From positions 1 to 43,258 of the forward strand of contig NZ_FCNY02000036.1 in assembly GCF_001544575.2 (NCBI RefSeq): a DNA stretch of 43,258 nt, read 5' to 3'. Under the pieces are notes generated by a model that was not told the origin of the DNA, did no database searches, and worked only from the letters and a program-made list of their open reading frames with translations. Source of the DNA: Caballeronia cordobensis. GTDB taxonomy: Bacteria > Pseudomonadota > Gammaproteobacteria > Burkholderiales > Burkholderiaceae. Numbering within the stretch: position 1 is the stretch's first letter; each line of letters starts with the position of its first letter. The translations under genes were made by a program, and so were the position numbers. Below, one piece after another: positions 1 to 8,200 of this stretch.

Positions 1-81
1 CTGCTTTCTTTGGTGACTTTCTTTGCAGCAGCAAAGAAAGTTACCCCCGCCCCGGGGAGGGGCAGTGCTAATAGACCGACA
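1..81 (-). repeat. Left-edge copy of a long extragenic repeat
   Basis: This stretch is the exact reverse complement of positions 43096-43176, so the window is bracketed by an 81-bp perfect inverted repeat. Read on the minus strand it holds a GC-rich segment (CCCCTCCCCGGGGCGGGG), then an 11-bp inverted repeat (ACTTTCTTTGC / GCAAAGAAAGT) and a further CAAAGAAAG that could compete for the same arm. A third, diverged copy lies at 5076-5250. No transposase or ORF is associated with it. The stretch from 82 to 127 is AT-richer and shows nothing else I recognise. Confidence 0.9.
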
Positions 82-127
82 ACAAATCAAGTTCCACCCA
101 AAACAAAAACCAAAAACCAAAAACCCT

Positions 128-1924
128 TCACCCCGCCGGCAGCGCCAAAACCTCCCTCTCCGCCAACAACCCATGAATCTGCGAAACCACCGCCGCGCCT
201 TCCCCGACCGCCGCCGCGACGCGCTTAGTCGACCCCGACCTCACATCGCCGATAGCAAACACCCCCGGCACACTCGTTTCGAGCGCAAGCACGCCTTCCG
301 TGCGTCCCTCATGCGCTTCAGGACCCGTCAACACAAACCCCTTCCCATCAACATTCACATTGCAATTACGCAGCCAGTCCGTATTAGGATCCGCACCGGT
401 AAAGAGAAACAGATGCCGCGATTCGATCGTAAGCGGCCCCTCGGGCGTCTTGCAATTGACAGCAGTCAGTGCACGGCCATCGCCATCGAGCGAGGTAATC
501 TGCGTATGCGTGCGCACCGTCACGTTCGGCAACGAGCCGATGCGCTCCACCAGATAATGCGACATGCTCGCCGAAAGCCCCGCGCCGCGAATCAGCACGT
601 GCACATGCTTCGCATGCGAGGCGAGATACACGACCGCCTGCCCCGCCGAATTGCCGCCGCCGACAAGCACGACTTCCGAGTTCTTGCATAGCTTCGCCTC
701 GACCGGCGACGCCCAGTAATACGTCCCGTGCCCCTCGTAACGGTCGAGACCCGCGATATCCGGCCGCCGGTACGCCGCGCCCGACGCGATCACGACCGTC
801 TGCGTCGTCACGCGCGTGCCGTTTTCAAGCTCGATCTGAATCGGGTTGCAGTCGCAATGCAGCGCCTTGATCTTCGTCGGAATCGCGATATGCGCGCCGA
901 ACTTCTGGGCCTGCACGAACGCGCGCCCGGCGAGCGCCTGGCCGGAAATACCGGTCGGAAAGCCGAGATAGTTTTCGATGCGCGAGCTCGCGCCCGCCTG
1001 CCCGCCCGGCGCGCGGCAATCGAACACCGCCACCGACAAGCCTTCGGACGCCGCATACACCGCCGTCGCAAGACCGGCCGGCCCGGCGCCGACGATCGCG
1101 ACATCGTAGATGTGCGCCGGATCGAACTCGGGCAGCCAGCCAAGCTGCGTCGCCACCTGATTCTCGTTGGGCGCGCGCAGCACGGTGCCGTCCGGGCAAA
1201 TGACCAGCGGAAAATCGGAGGTCGAGGCCGAAATGCGTTCGAGCAGCGAAATGGCGTCCGGATCGGTGCAGGCGTCGATCACCGTGTGCGGATAACCGTT
1301 GCGCCGCAAAAAGCCCTGCAGCGACACGAGACGGCCATCGTCCGACTGGCCGAGCAGCACCGGCCCGCTGCCTTTTTCGATCAGACCGACGCGCCGCAGG
1401 ATCAGCGCGCGCATGATGCGCTCGCCCAGTTCCGCTTCCGCGACGAGCAGCGCGCGCAGGCGCTCCGGCGGAATCACGATGCCCTCGACATCCTCGGCGG
1501 CCAGGCCATCGACGAGACAGGGCTTGCCCGAAAGCTGCGCCACCTCGGCCAGAAAGTGCCCCGGCCCGTGCTCGACGACGAGATGCTCCTGCCCGAGCGC
1601 ATTGCGCCGCGTCACGCGCACGAGCCCGGCGAGCACGATCACCATGCCGCGCCCGGTTTCGCCCATGCGGAACATCCACTCGCCGCGACGCCACCGCGAC
1701 ACGGTGCCGAAACGGCTCATGCGCTCGATTTCGTTGTCCGTCAGGCGCGGGAACATCTGGTGCGCGCGCGTTTCGAGCGGCGAAAACGGCGCGCTGTCGT
1801 CGGCCGCGACGGGTGCGGCGGAGGGCGTCGGCACGACATTCGGATTCTCGATCGGCTCGCGCGCACTCCAGGGGACGACATTGGGCATGCTCTGTCCGTA
1901 CTCGCCATTCGGGGTGGTGCTCAT
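128..1924 (-). CDS. cNMP-binding domain / thioredoxin reductase-like FAD oxidoreductase
   Basis: This 598-aa protein has three parts. Residues about 58-178 form a cyclic-nucleotide-binding (CRP-like) fold. Residues about 190-270 look like a thioredoxin/glutaredoxin fold without a CxxC pair. From about 275 to the end is a thioredoxin-reductase-like flavoprotein, with an N-terminal GAGPAG dinucleotide motif, a second GGGNSAG nucleotide site, and the C-terminal AIGDVR segment that closes over FAD. Two usual features are missing. The CxxC disulfide that follows the FAD domain in TrxB is replaced by a YYWASPVEAKLC stretch. The arginine of the cAMP phosphate-binding cassette is also absent (QLSGKPCLVDGLA). 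So neither classical thioredoxin reduction nor cAMP binding is assured. The start overlaps the stop of the upstream DedA-rhodanese gene by 4 nt (ATGA), which suggests coupled translation. Family assignment is firm; the substrate is unknown. Confidence 0.9.
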   Translation of the reverse strand: MSTTPNGEYGQSMPNVVPWSAREPIENPNVVPTPSAAPVAADDSAPFSPLETRAHQMFPRLTDNEIERMSRFGTVSRWRRGEWMFRMGETGRGMVIVLAGLVRVTRRNALGQEHLVVEHGPGHFLAEVAQLSGKPCLVDGLAAEDVEGIVIPPERLRALLVAEAELGERIMRALILRRVGLIEKGSGPVLLGQSDDGRLVSLQGFLRRNGYPHTVIDACTDPDAISLLERISASTSDFPLVICPDGTVLRAPNENQVATQLGWLPEFDPAHIYDVAIVGAGPAGLATAVYAASEGLSVAVFDCRAPGGQAGASSRIENYLGFPTGISGQALAGRAFVQAQKFGAHIAIPTKIKALHCDCNPIQIELENGTRVTTQTVVIASGAAYRRPDIAGLDRYEGHGTYYWASPVEAKLCKNSEVVLVGGGNSAGQAVVYLASHAKHVHVLIRGAGLSASMSHYLVERIGSLPNVTVRTHTQITSLDGDGRALTAVNCKTPEGPLTIESRHLFLFTGADPNTDWLRNCNVNVDGKGFVLTGPEAHEGRTEGVLALETSVPGVFAIGDVRSGSTKRVAAAVGEGAAVVSQIHGLLAEREVLALPAG

Positions 1925-3024
1925 GCGCGATCTCCGTGTGGAAAACCAGCTTCATGCAAAGATGCCGGGGCGGCCGCCGATGCCCCCGCCGACGACGCCT
2001 TCACCGGCCACGGGCACATCGCCGCCATTTCCGCGACTTCCTCGGGCGTGGTGGCGACGAGGTCGCCGAACTCGGTCAGCGTGGCGACCTCGAAACCGGC
2101 GAACCGCCAGGCATCGAGCCCGCCGGTGAGCGGCACGACGTCGCGAAAGCCCGCGGTGCGCATCGTCTTCGCCATCCACGCCGCCGACACCTCGTTCGGG
2201 CACGAGCAATAAATCACGACCTTGCGCGACTTGTCGTAGTTTTCGATGATCTTCGCGAGATCGCGCTCGTCGGCAAAGAGCGAACCGGGAATCGTGAACG
2301 GATCGAGCATGCGTTTTTCCGGCGAGCGGATGTCGAAGATGACGGGCAGCGGTTCGTCGTTCATCAGCGCATAAAGCTCGTCCACGCTGATGCGCGCCTT
2401 CTCCAGCGTCGCCATGAGCGCGCGCCGCCGCCACCAGCGATACACGACATAGACCGCGAGCAGCGCGCCGACGACCATCACCGCCTGACGGCCAAGCTGC
2501 GAGATCATCGCGAAAACCATTTCCAGCTGCGCCGCGAAGATCACGCCGACGGTCAGCCCGACCGCGCCCCATAGCGCAATGCCCGCGCCGTCGTGTGCGA
2601 TGAAACTGCGCAGGCGCACGCCCATCGCGCCCGCGAGCGGCACGGAGACGAGCGACAGACCGGGGATGAATTTCGCGACCAGCAGCACGCGCACGCCCCA
2701 GCGGCCGAAGAAGCGCTCGGTTTTCTTCACGCAGGTATCGCGCGAGAGCGAAAGCTTGCAGATGGTTTTGAGCGTCTTGTCGCCGTACCGGCGCCCGCCC
2801 TGAAACCAGACGAGATCGCCGAGCACGCCGCCCGCCACCGCGACGCACAGCACGCCGACGAGCGGCGGCCAGAACGCGCCGCCATCCACCGCCATCAGCG
2901 CAATGGACGCGCCGACGATGATCATCGTCGGCATCGCGGGCACGGGCAGCCCGAGCGCCGAGCCCATCACGTTGATGAAAACGATCGCCGGGCCGAATCG
3001 ATCGACTAGCTGATGCAACAACAT
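1921..3024 (-). CDS. DedA-family membrane protein fused to a rhodanese domain
   Basis: This 367-aa protein has an N-terminal DedA/SNARE-associated membrane domain (about residues 1-205, several hydrophobic helices, GLPVPAMP and KFIPGLSLVSVPLAGAM motifs). A C-terminal rhodanese domain follows (about 230-340), with the active-site loop VIYCSCPNEVSA, whose first cysteine would carry the persulfide. In many DedA proteins the segment after the second re-entrant loop has an arginine where this one has GLS. I place the start at 3024 because GGGAG precedes that ATG; the longer reading to 3168 has no ribosome site and an atypical N-terminus. The gene overlaps the flavoprotein start by 4 nt. DedA proteins are linked to lipid flipping and proton-driven membrane homeostasis, and rhodaneses to sulfur transfer. 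A joint redox or sulfur role at the inner membrane is inference. Confidence 0.88.
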   Translation of the reverse strand: MLLHQLVDRFGPAIVFINVMGSALGLPVPAMPTMIIVGASIALMAVDGGAFWPPLVGVLCVAVAGGVLGDLVWFQGGRRYGDKTLKTICKLSLSRDTCVKKTERFFGRWGVRVLLVAKFIPGLSLVSVPLAGAMGVRLRSFIAHDGAGIALWGAVGLTVGVIFAAQLEMVFAMISQLGRQAVMVVGALLAVYVVYRWWRRRALMATLEKARISVDELYALMNDEPLPVIFDIRSPEKRMLDPFTIPGSLFADERDLAKIIENYDKSRKVVIYCSCPNEVSAAWMAKTMRTAGFRDVVPLTGGLDAWRFAGFEVATLTEFGDLVATTPEEVAEMAAMCPWPVKASSAGASAAAPASLHEAGFPHGDRA

Positions 3025-3252
3025 GGGAATCTCCCGTGCGGGAAAAGGTGTGTTCGCGAAGACGACGGGACGCGCGCCGCCGCAGGGGCGCGGCGCAGCG
3101 AAGGCGCAAGAAGCACGAAAGCGAGCGAGATACGAGCTGGCAACCGCTCGTGGTTCAACGCGGTGCACGCGGCGCCGGGCCGACGTTCGTCACATTTAAG
3201 GGGTAAGTGTAGCCCGGAAATGCAAATGCAAGCATGACCGGCGCGAGAGACG

Positions 3253-3276
3253 CGGGCATCGCGCGCGCGATGCCCG
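3253..3276 (-). terminator. Perfect hairpin just after denD
   Basis: A 10-bp perfect stem (CGGGCATCGC / GCGATGCCCG, loop GCGC) begins 8 nt beyond the denD stop codon. There is no T-run on the minus strand, so it is a possible 3'-end or factor-dependent structure rather than a typical intrinsic terminator. It separates the tetronate operon from the dedA gene downstream. Confidence 0.45.
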
Positions 3277-3283
3277 GATTGAT

Positions 3284-4249
3284 TTAGCCGCGTTGGTCGG
3301 CCATATAGGCGCGGATCACGTCGGCGAAAGTCTTGTCGCCCGTGAGGCCCAGTTGTTCGGCGCGCGCGGTGTTCCACGCGCCCGGCCAACTGCCGACGAT
3401 CTTCTTGATGCGCTCGTCGCGCTGCCAGTCGATACGCGCGACCGTCTCCTCGCCAGCCACCTCGCGCAGCGCCGCGATCATCTCGTTCACGCTCACCGAC
3501 AGGCCCGGCAGATTGACGATCGGCCGGTTGCCGAGCTTCTCGCGATCGATCTCGCAGCCCGCGATCAGCGCCTCGACCGCGCTTTTCGGCGAGAGCAGCC
3601 ACACGCGCGTTTCGCCATCGACGGGACACGTCGAGCGTTCGCCGTTGAGCGGCTCGCGGATGATGCCGCTCGCGAACGACGACGCCGCCGCGTTCGGCTT
3701 GCCCGGCCGCACGCTGATGGTCGGCAGGCGCAGCACGCGGCCATCGACGAAACCGCGCCGCGCGTAATCCGAGAGCAGCAGTTCGGCGATCGCCTTCTGC
3801 GTACCGTACGACGATTGCGGATTGAGCGCGGTGTCGTCCTGCACGACAGCGGGCAGCGTGCCGCCGTACACCGCGACCGAGCTCGTGAATACGACGCGCG
3901 GCTTGTGGCCCGCCGCGCGGCACACTTCGAGCAGCGCGCGCGACGCGTCGAGATTGATCTTCATGCCGAGATCGAAATCCGCTTCGGCCTGGCCCGACAC
4001 GATCGCGGCGAGATGAAAGACGGCTTCGGTCTGCGTGTCGATATGGCGTTGCAGCACGGCCGGATCGGAAATATCGCCAGTTTCGGCACGCACGCGCTTA
4101 TCGTTCAGTAGGCGCTCGTCCTGCGGGCGCGCCACGTCGAGCAGCACCAGTTCCGTGACCGGCTTGCCGTTCAGTTCGTTACGCTCCAGGAGGCGCTTCG
4201 CGAGACGCTGACCGATGAAACCCGCGCCGCCGGTGATGAGAATCTTCAT
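3284..4249 (-). CDS. denD: D-erythronate dehydrogenase
   Basis: This 321-aa extended short-chain dehydrogenase/epimerase-fold enzyme has the glycine motif GGAGFIG at 7-13. Its catalytic set is a serine in FTSSVAVYGG (about 123-124) with Y148 and K152 in SSYGTQKA. The DenD family oxidises D-erythronate to 2-dehydro-D-erythronate with NAD+. The gene is the last of the tetronate operon: it starts 19 nt after otnI behind an AAAGGAAG ribosome site, and a hairpin follows its stop. With OtnI, OtnK and OtnC the product would be carried on to dihydroxyacetone phosphate. The family could be mistaken for a UDP-sugar epimerase from sequence alone; the otn neighbours make DenD the better call. Confidence 0.88.
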   Translation of the reverse strand: MKILITGGAGFIGQRLAKRLLERNELNGKPVTELVLLDVARPQDERLLNDKRVRAETGDISDPAVLQRHIDTQTEAVFHLAAIVSGQAEADFDLGMKINLDASRALLEVCRAAGHKPRVVFTSSVAVYGGTLPAVVQDDTALNPQSSYGTQKAIAELLLSDYARRGFVDGRVLRLPTISVRPGKPNAAASSFASGIIREPLNGERSTCPVDGETRVWLLSPKSAVEALIAGCEIDREKLGNRPIVNLPGLSVSVNEMIAALREVAGEETVARIDWQRDERIKKIVGSWPGAWNTARAEQLGLTGDKTFADVIRAYMADQRG

Positions 4250-4268
4250 GTGCGCTTCCTTTCCTTTT

Positions 4269-5057
4269 TCACAGATAGGGTTTGAGCCAGCCGAGCCCTT
4301 CGGAGGTGCCCGCCTTCGGTTTGTATTCGCAGCCGATATAGCCTTCGTAGCCGAGGGAATCGATCAGATCGAACAGATACGGATAGTTGAGCTCGCCGAT
4401 GCTCGGTTCGTGCCGCTCCGGCACGCCCGCGATCTGGATATGGCCGATGCCCGCGTTCGGGCGTTTCATGTCGCGTTTCAGCTTGATCGCAATGTCGCCT
4501 TCGACGATCTGGCAGTGGTAGATGTCGAATTGAACCTGCAGGTTCGGCGCGTTGATTTCGTCGCAGATTTGCTGCGCCTCGTCCTGGCGGTTCAGGAAGA
4601 AGCCGGGGATGTCGCGGGTGTTGATCGGCTCGATCACGATGCCGATGTTCGCCTTTTGCGCTTCCTTTGCCGCGTAGTCGAGATTCTTCAGATACGTTTC
4701 CCGATGTTTGTCGCGAGGCTGGTCCTGGGCAATCAGGCCGGCCATCACGTGCAGCTTTTTGTTGCCCAGCACGGCGGCGTATTCCAGGCCTTTTTCGACG
4801 CTTTTTCTGAACTCGTCTTCACGGCCGGGCAATGAGGCGATGCCGCGCTCGCCCTTCGCCCAATCGCCCGGCGGGGCGTTGAAGAGCGCTTGCGTCAGGT
4901 TGTTGTCTTTCAGGCGTTGCGCGATTTCGTTTGCTTCGAAGTCGTAGGGGAACAGGAATTCGACCGCCTTGAAGCCGTCTTTCGATGCCGCGGCGAAACG
5001 GTCCAGGAACGCATGTTCCGTGTACATCATCGTCAGGTTTGCTGCGAATTTTGGCAT
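4269..5057 (-). CDS. otnI: 2-oxo-tetronate isomerase
   Basis: This 262-aa TIM-barrel protein of the hydroxypyruvate isomerase (Hyi) family matches the family's usual length. Metal and catalytic positions expected for the fold are visible: E143 in VIEPINTRDIPG, D178 in VQFDIYHCQ, H206 in GHIQIAG and E244 in GCEYKP. OtnI interconverts 2-oxo- and 3-oxo-tetronate, the step that links both dehydrogenases (LtnD and DenD) to the kinase OtnK. AGGAG lies 10 nt before the ATG. Unusually, a 311-nt repeat-bearing gap separates it from otnC, although all neighbours are co-oriented. A hydroxypyruvate isomerase role is the alternative, less likely in this setting. Confidence 0.88.
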   Translation of the reverse strand: MPKFAANLTMMYTEHAFLDRFAAASKDGFKAVEFLFPYDFEANEIAQRLKDNNLTQALFNAPPGDWAKGERGIASLPGREDEFRKSVEKGLEYAAVLGNKKLHVMAGLIAQDQPRDKHRETYLKNLDYAAKEAQKANIGIVIEPINTRDIPGFFLNRQDEAQQICDEINAPNLQVQFDIYHCQIVEGDIAIKLKRDMKRPNAGIGHIQIAGVPERHEPSIGELNYPYLFDLIDSLGYEGYIGCEYKPKAGTSEGLGWLKPYL

Positions 5058-5368
5058 TTTGCTTGGGCTCCTGTGGAATCCTGTTTTCGCGTCGGTCTAT
5101 TTGCTCTGCCCCTGTGCGGGGCGGCACTCACTTTCTTTGCCGCTGCAAAGAAAGTAAGCAAAGAAAGCAGCTCGTCACGGCCCGCGGTCACACGCAGTTT
5201 GACCATGCTTGCCAGCCCGCCGTGACACTCGCCTAAGTGTCGCCCTCAAAGGCCCAATCGGGCTTGGATCGCGCACGGTCTGTCTCGCTTGTCCGGCTTA
5301 ACTCGCTGGTGCAGCCCTTGCACGCTCCGGCACTGCGCTGCGCGCTGCCGTTGGGCATTCTTCGGTTG
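5058..5368. other. 311-nt gap inside the tetronate operon
   Basis: No gene is supported here. The right part (5076-5250) is a copy of the extragenic repeat also found at both window edges. The remainder (5251-5368) is a mixed-composition stretch with no convincing ORF, although short ORFs cross it. Because otnC (upstream) and otnI (downstream) are co-oriented and functionally linked, the gap would be transcribed as an internal spacer unless otnI has its own promoter here. I could not identify one. Confidence 0.7.
5076..5250 (+). repeat. Internal copy of the long extragenic repeat
   Basis: This copy has the same order of blocks as the right-edge copy: GAATCCTG, GTCGGTCTATT, a GCCCC-rich segment, the ACTTTCTTTGC/GCAAAGAAAGT inverted repeat, AAGAAAGCAG, CCCGCGGTCACACGCA and CTCGCCTAA. 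It is diverged in the GC segment (CCCCTGTGCGGGGC) and in spacer bases. It begins 19 nt upstream of the otnI start codon and lies antisense to the operon. Confidence 0.85.
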
Positions 5369-6010
5369 CTACCAGCGCGCGCCGAACGTCTTTCGTAAGT
5401 CCTCTATCGCCGCTTCCGGTAGCGGGTCGGGGCGCGGCATCGTCGAGAGATAGAGCTGCGCCGTTTCCTCCAGCTCCTCCAGCGCGTAACTCGCCTGCGA
5501 TACCGTCTTTTCCCATACCACCGGCCCCAGGCGCTCCAGCAGCACCGCGCGCACCTTCGACGCCAACGCCGCCACTTCCTCCGCCACCGCCTCGTCGCCC
5601 GGCCGGCGATACGCGATCAACGGCACATGGCCCACTTTCATCACGTAGTACGGGGTGATCGGCGGCAAAACGTCTTCCGTCTTCCAGACGCCCGCCAGCG
5701 TCAGCGCGACCAGGTGCGTCGAATGGGTGTGCACGACGCCATTTGCATCCGCATTGTTTTCGTAGATGCGGCGATGCAGCGCCAGCGTCTTCGACGGCCT
5801 GCCGCCCGACACATGATTGCCCTGCCGGTCCACCTTCGCGATGTCGTTCGGGTCGAGCCGGCCCAGGCACGCGTCCGTCGGCGTGATCAGCCAGCCGTCG
5901 TCCAGCCGTGCGCTGATGTTGCCCGCGCTGCCGACCGTGTAGCGGCGCTCGTACAGACTCCTGCCCGTGACGCAAATCTCTTCGCGGATGCGGTTCTCGT
6001 TCGATGCCAT
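5369..6010 (-). CDS. otnC: 3-oxo-tetronate 4-phosphate decarboxylase
   Basis: This 213-aa class II aldolase/adducin-fold protein has the GSAGNISAR substrate loop (about 28-36), a TPTD segment (about 43-46), and a histidine pair H94/H96 in VHTHSTH expected to bind the metal. OtnC decarboxylates 3-oxo-tetronate 4-phosphate to dihydroxyacetone phosphate and CO2, the last step of the pathway. The ATG at 6010 shares a base with the otnK stop (TGATG), so I prefer it to a GTG one codon upstream. The main alternative is an L-fuculose-phosphate-type aldolase; adjacency to a DUF1537 kinase decides for OtnC. Confidence 0.9.
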   Translation of the reverse strand: MASNENRIREEICVTGRSLYERRYTVGSAGNISARLDDGWLITPTDACLGRLDPNDIAKVDRQGNHVSGGRPSKTLALHRRIYENNADANGVVHTHSTHLVALTLAGVWKTEDVLPPITPYYVMKVGHVPLIAYRRPGDEAVAEEVAALASKVRAVLLERLGPVVWEKTVSQASYALEELEETAQLYLSTMPRPDPLPEAAIEDLRKTFGARW

Positions 6011-7296
6011 CACAGTGCCTTCAACGCCTTCTCGAAGAAATCGGTCGCGCCGAAATTGCCGGATTTCAGCGCCAGGCCAAGCCGGTCTTTCGCGCTTTCG
6101 CCAATGGCCTGCGTCGCCGGCACGCCCGGATCGATCTGCGGCCCGATCCGCAGGCTGCGCACATCCAGCGCCTGAACGACCGCGCCCGACGTCTCGCCGC
6201 CCGCGACGACGAACTTCGTGCAGCCCTCGTCGCGCAATCTGCGCGCAATCGACGCCAGCGCGTCTTCGACCAGATGCCCCGCCTTCTCGACGCCCAGTTC
6301 CTTTTGCACCGCCTTCACTTCGTCCGGCGATGACGTCGCGTAAATCAGCACGGTCTCGTTCTTCGCGAAGTGGTCGCGCGCAAAGGCGACGGCCTCATCG
6401 ACCACCGGCTCGCCGCGCGACAAGGCCATCGGGTCGATGCGCAAGCTCGGCTTCGATGCGCGCCAGTGCGCCACCTGCGCGTTCGTCGCCTTCGATGCGC
6501 TGCCCGCCAGCACCACCGACTTGCCTTCGAGCTTCGGCAGATCCGCGGCGTGTTCCGCGTGCGCGAGCAGATTCGCCGTGCGGAAGTTCTTCGGCAGTCC
6601 CAGCGCGATGCCCGAGCCGCCCGTGATCAGCTTCAAGTCGCGGCAAGCTTCGCCGAGCACATACAGGTCTGCATCCGAAACGGCGTCCGCAATGGCCAGA
6701 CGCACGCCATCCTTCTTCAATTCGCCGATGCGCGCGCGGATCGCTTCCGCACCCTTCGCGATCGTGTCGTAGCGGATCAGGCCGACCTTCGATTTCGTCT
6801 GCCGCTGCAAGACGCGCACGAGGTTCGGATCGGTCATCGGCGTGAGCGGATGATGCTCCATGCCCGATTCGTTCAGCAGCACGTCGCCGACGAACAGATT
6901 GCCGCGAAAGATCGTGCGGCCGTTCTCGGGAAACGCGGGGCACGCGATCGTGAAGTCGTCGCCGAGTTCGTCGAGCAATGCGTCCGCCACCGGCCCGATG
7001 TTGCCCTGGTCGGTCGAATCGAAGGTCGAGCAATACTTGAAGATGAACTGGCGGCAGCCTTGCGCGCGCAGCCATCGAAGCGCGTCGAGCGACTGGCGCA
7101 CGGCGTCGTCGGCGGGAATGGTGCGCGACTTCAGCGCGACGACGAGCGCGTCCGCTTCGATCTGCGTGCCCGCTGCCGGAACGCCGATGGTCTGCACGGT
7201 GCGCATGCCGCCGCGCACGAGCATGTTGGCGAGATCGGTCGCGCCGGTGAAATCGTCGGCGATACAGCCGAGCAGTGCCTGCGCCGCGTGCGTCAT
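6010..7296 (-). CDS. otnK: 3-oxo-tetronate kinase (DUF1537 family)
   Basis: This 428-aa four-carbon acid sugar kinase has the N-terminal signature ADDFTGATD (about 13-21) and the C-terminal glycine-rich nucleotide loop GGETSGAV (about 366-373), the two halves of the DUF1537 fold. It phosphorylates 3-oxo-tetronate with ATP at O4. The start at 7296 overlaps the ltnD stop by 4 nt (ATGA) and its own stop overlaps the otnC start, so ltnD, otnK and otnC are tightly coupled. A longer in-frame reading to 7545 would lie wholly inside ltnD and does not resemble the family, so I discarded it. Confidence 0.93.
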   Translation of the reverse strand: MTHAAQALLGCIADDFTGATDLANMLVRGGMRTVQTIGVPAAGTQIEADALVVALKSRTIPADDAVRQSLDALRWLRAQGCRQFIFKYCSTFDSTDQGNIGPVADALLDELGDDFTIACPAFPENGRTIFRGNLFVGDVLLNESGMEHHPLTPMTDPNLVRVLQRQTKSKVGLIRYDTIAKGAEAIRARIGELKKDGVRLAIADAVSDADLYVLGEACRDLKLITGGSGIALGLPKNFRTANLLAHAEHAADLPKLEGKSVVLAGSASKATNAQVAHWRASKPSLRIDPMALSRGEPVVDEAVAFARDHFAKNETVLIYATSSPDEVKAVQKELGVEKAGHLVEDALASIARRLRDEGCTKFVVAGGETSGAVVQALDVRSLRIGPQIDPGVPATQAIGESAKDRLGLALKSGNFGATDFFEKALKAL

Positions 7297-8189
7297 GCCT
7301 TCGCTCCCTTCGGGACTTCGATGCCCGGAAAAATCTTGATGACCGCGGAATCGTCCTCGCCGCCGTGGCCGGCGGTGGAAGCCATCATGAACATCTGATG
7401 CGCCGCCGCCGACAGCGGCAGCGGAAATTTCGACGTGCGCGCCGTATCGAGCACGAGGCCCAGATCCTTCACGAAAATATCGACGGCGGACAGCGGCGTG
7501 TAATCGCCGGACAGAATGTGCGGCACGCGGTTCTCGAACATCCACGAATTGCCCGCGCTATGCGTGATGACCTCGTAGAGCGCGTCGGGATCGACGCCTT
7601 CGCGCAGGCCCAGCGCCATTGCCTCGGCGGCCGCCGCGATATGCACGCCCGCGAGCAGTTGATTGATGATCTTGACCTTCGAGCCCGCGCCATGCGCGTC
7701 GCCCAGCCGATACACCTTGCCCGCGACCGCGTCCAGCACGTCCTCGCACGCGGCGTAGGCGTCGGCGGGACCGGATGTCATCATCGTCATTTCGCCGGAA
7801 TTGGCCTTTGCCGCGCCGCCGGACAAGGGCGCGTCGAGCATCAGCACGCCCTTTTCGGCGATGCGCGCGCCCAGGTCGGCGGCGAACTGCGGCGACACCG
7901 TCGCGCACGCGAGCACGACGCTGCCGCGCTTCATCCCTTCGACGGCGCCGTTCTCGCCGAACAGCACCGCTTCTGTCTGCGCGGCATTGACGACGACCGT
8001 CAGCACGACATCGCACTTGCCGCCCAATTCGGCGGGCGTCGCGCACGCGATGCCGCCTTCCGCCGCGAACGCGTCGAGCACGGGCTGGCGCACGTCGCAC
8101 GCATGCACGGCGAAACCCGCGCGCAGCAACGAACGCGCGACACCCATGCCCATCGCACCCAAGCCGATCACGCCGACGTTTCTAGTCAT
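7293..8189 (-). CDS. ltnD: L-threonate dehydrogenase
   Basis: This 298-aa beta-hydroxyacid dehydrogenase has the Rossmann motif GLGAMG at 9-14, the substrate loop DAPLSGG (about 119-125) and the catalytic K173 followed by N176 (KxxN). LtnD oxidises L-threonate to the 2-oxo acid using NAD+. An AAGGA site sits before the ATG, and gntR ends 11 nt upstream. By sequence alone it could be a tartronate-semialdehyde reductase or 3-hydroxyisobutyrate dehydrogenase; the otnK/otnC/otnI partners favour LtnD. Confidence 0.9.
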   Translation of the reverse strand: MTRNVGVIGLGAMGMGVARSLLRAGFAVHACDVRQPVLDAFAAEGGIACATPAELGGKCDVVLTVVVNAAQTEAVLFGENGAVEGMKRGSVVLACATVSPQFAADLGARIAEKGVLMLDAPLSGGAAKANSGEMTMMTSGPADAYAACEDVLDAVAGKVYRLGDAHGAGSKVKIINQLLAGVHIAAAAEAMALGLREGVDPDALYEVITHSAGNSWMFENRVPHILSGDYTPLSAVDIFVKDLGLVLDTARTSKFPLPLSAAAHQMFMMASTAGHGGEDDSAVIKIFPGIEVPKGAKA

Positions 8190-8200
8190 AACCCAAGTCC

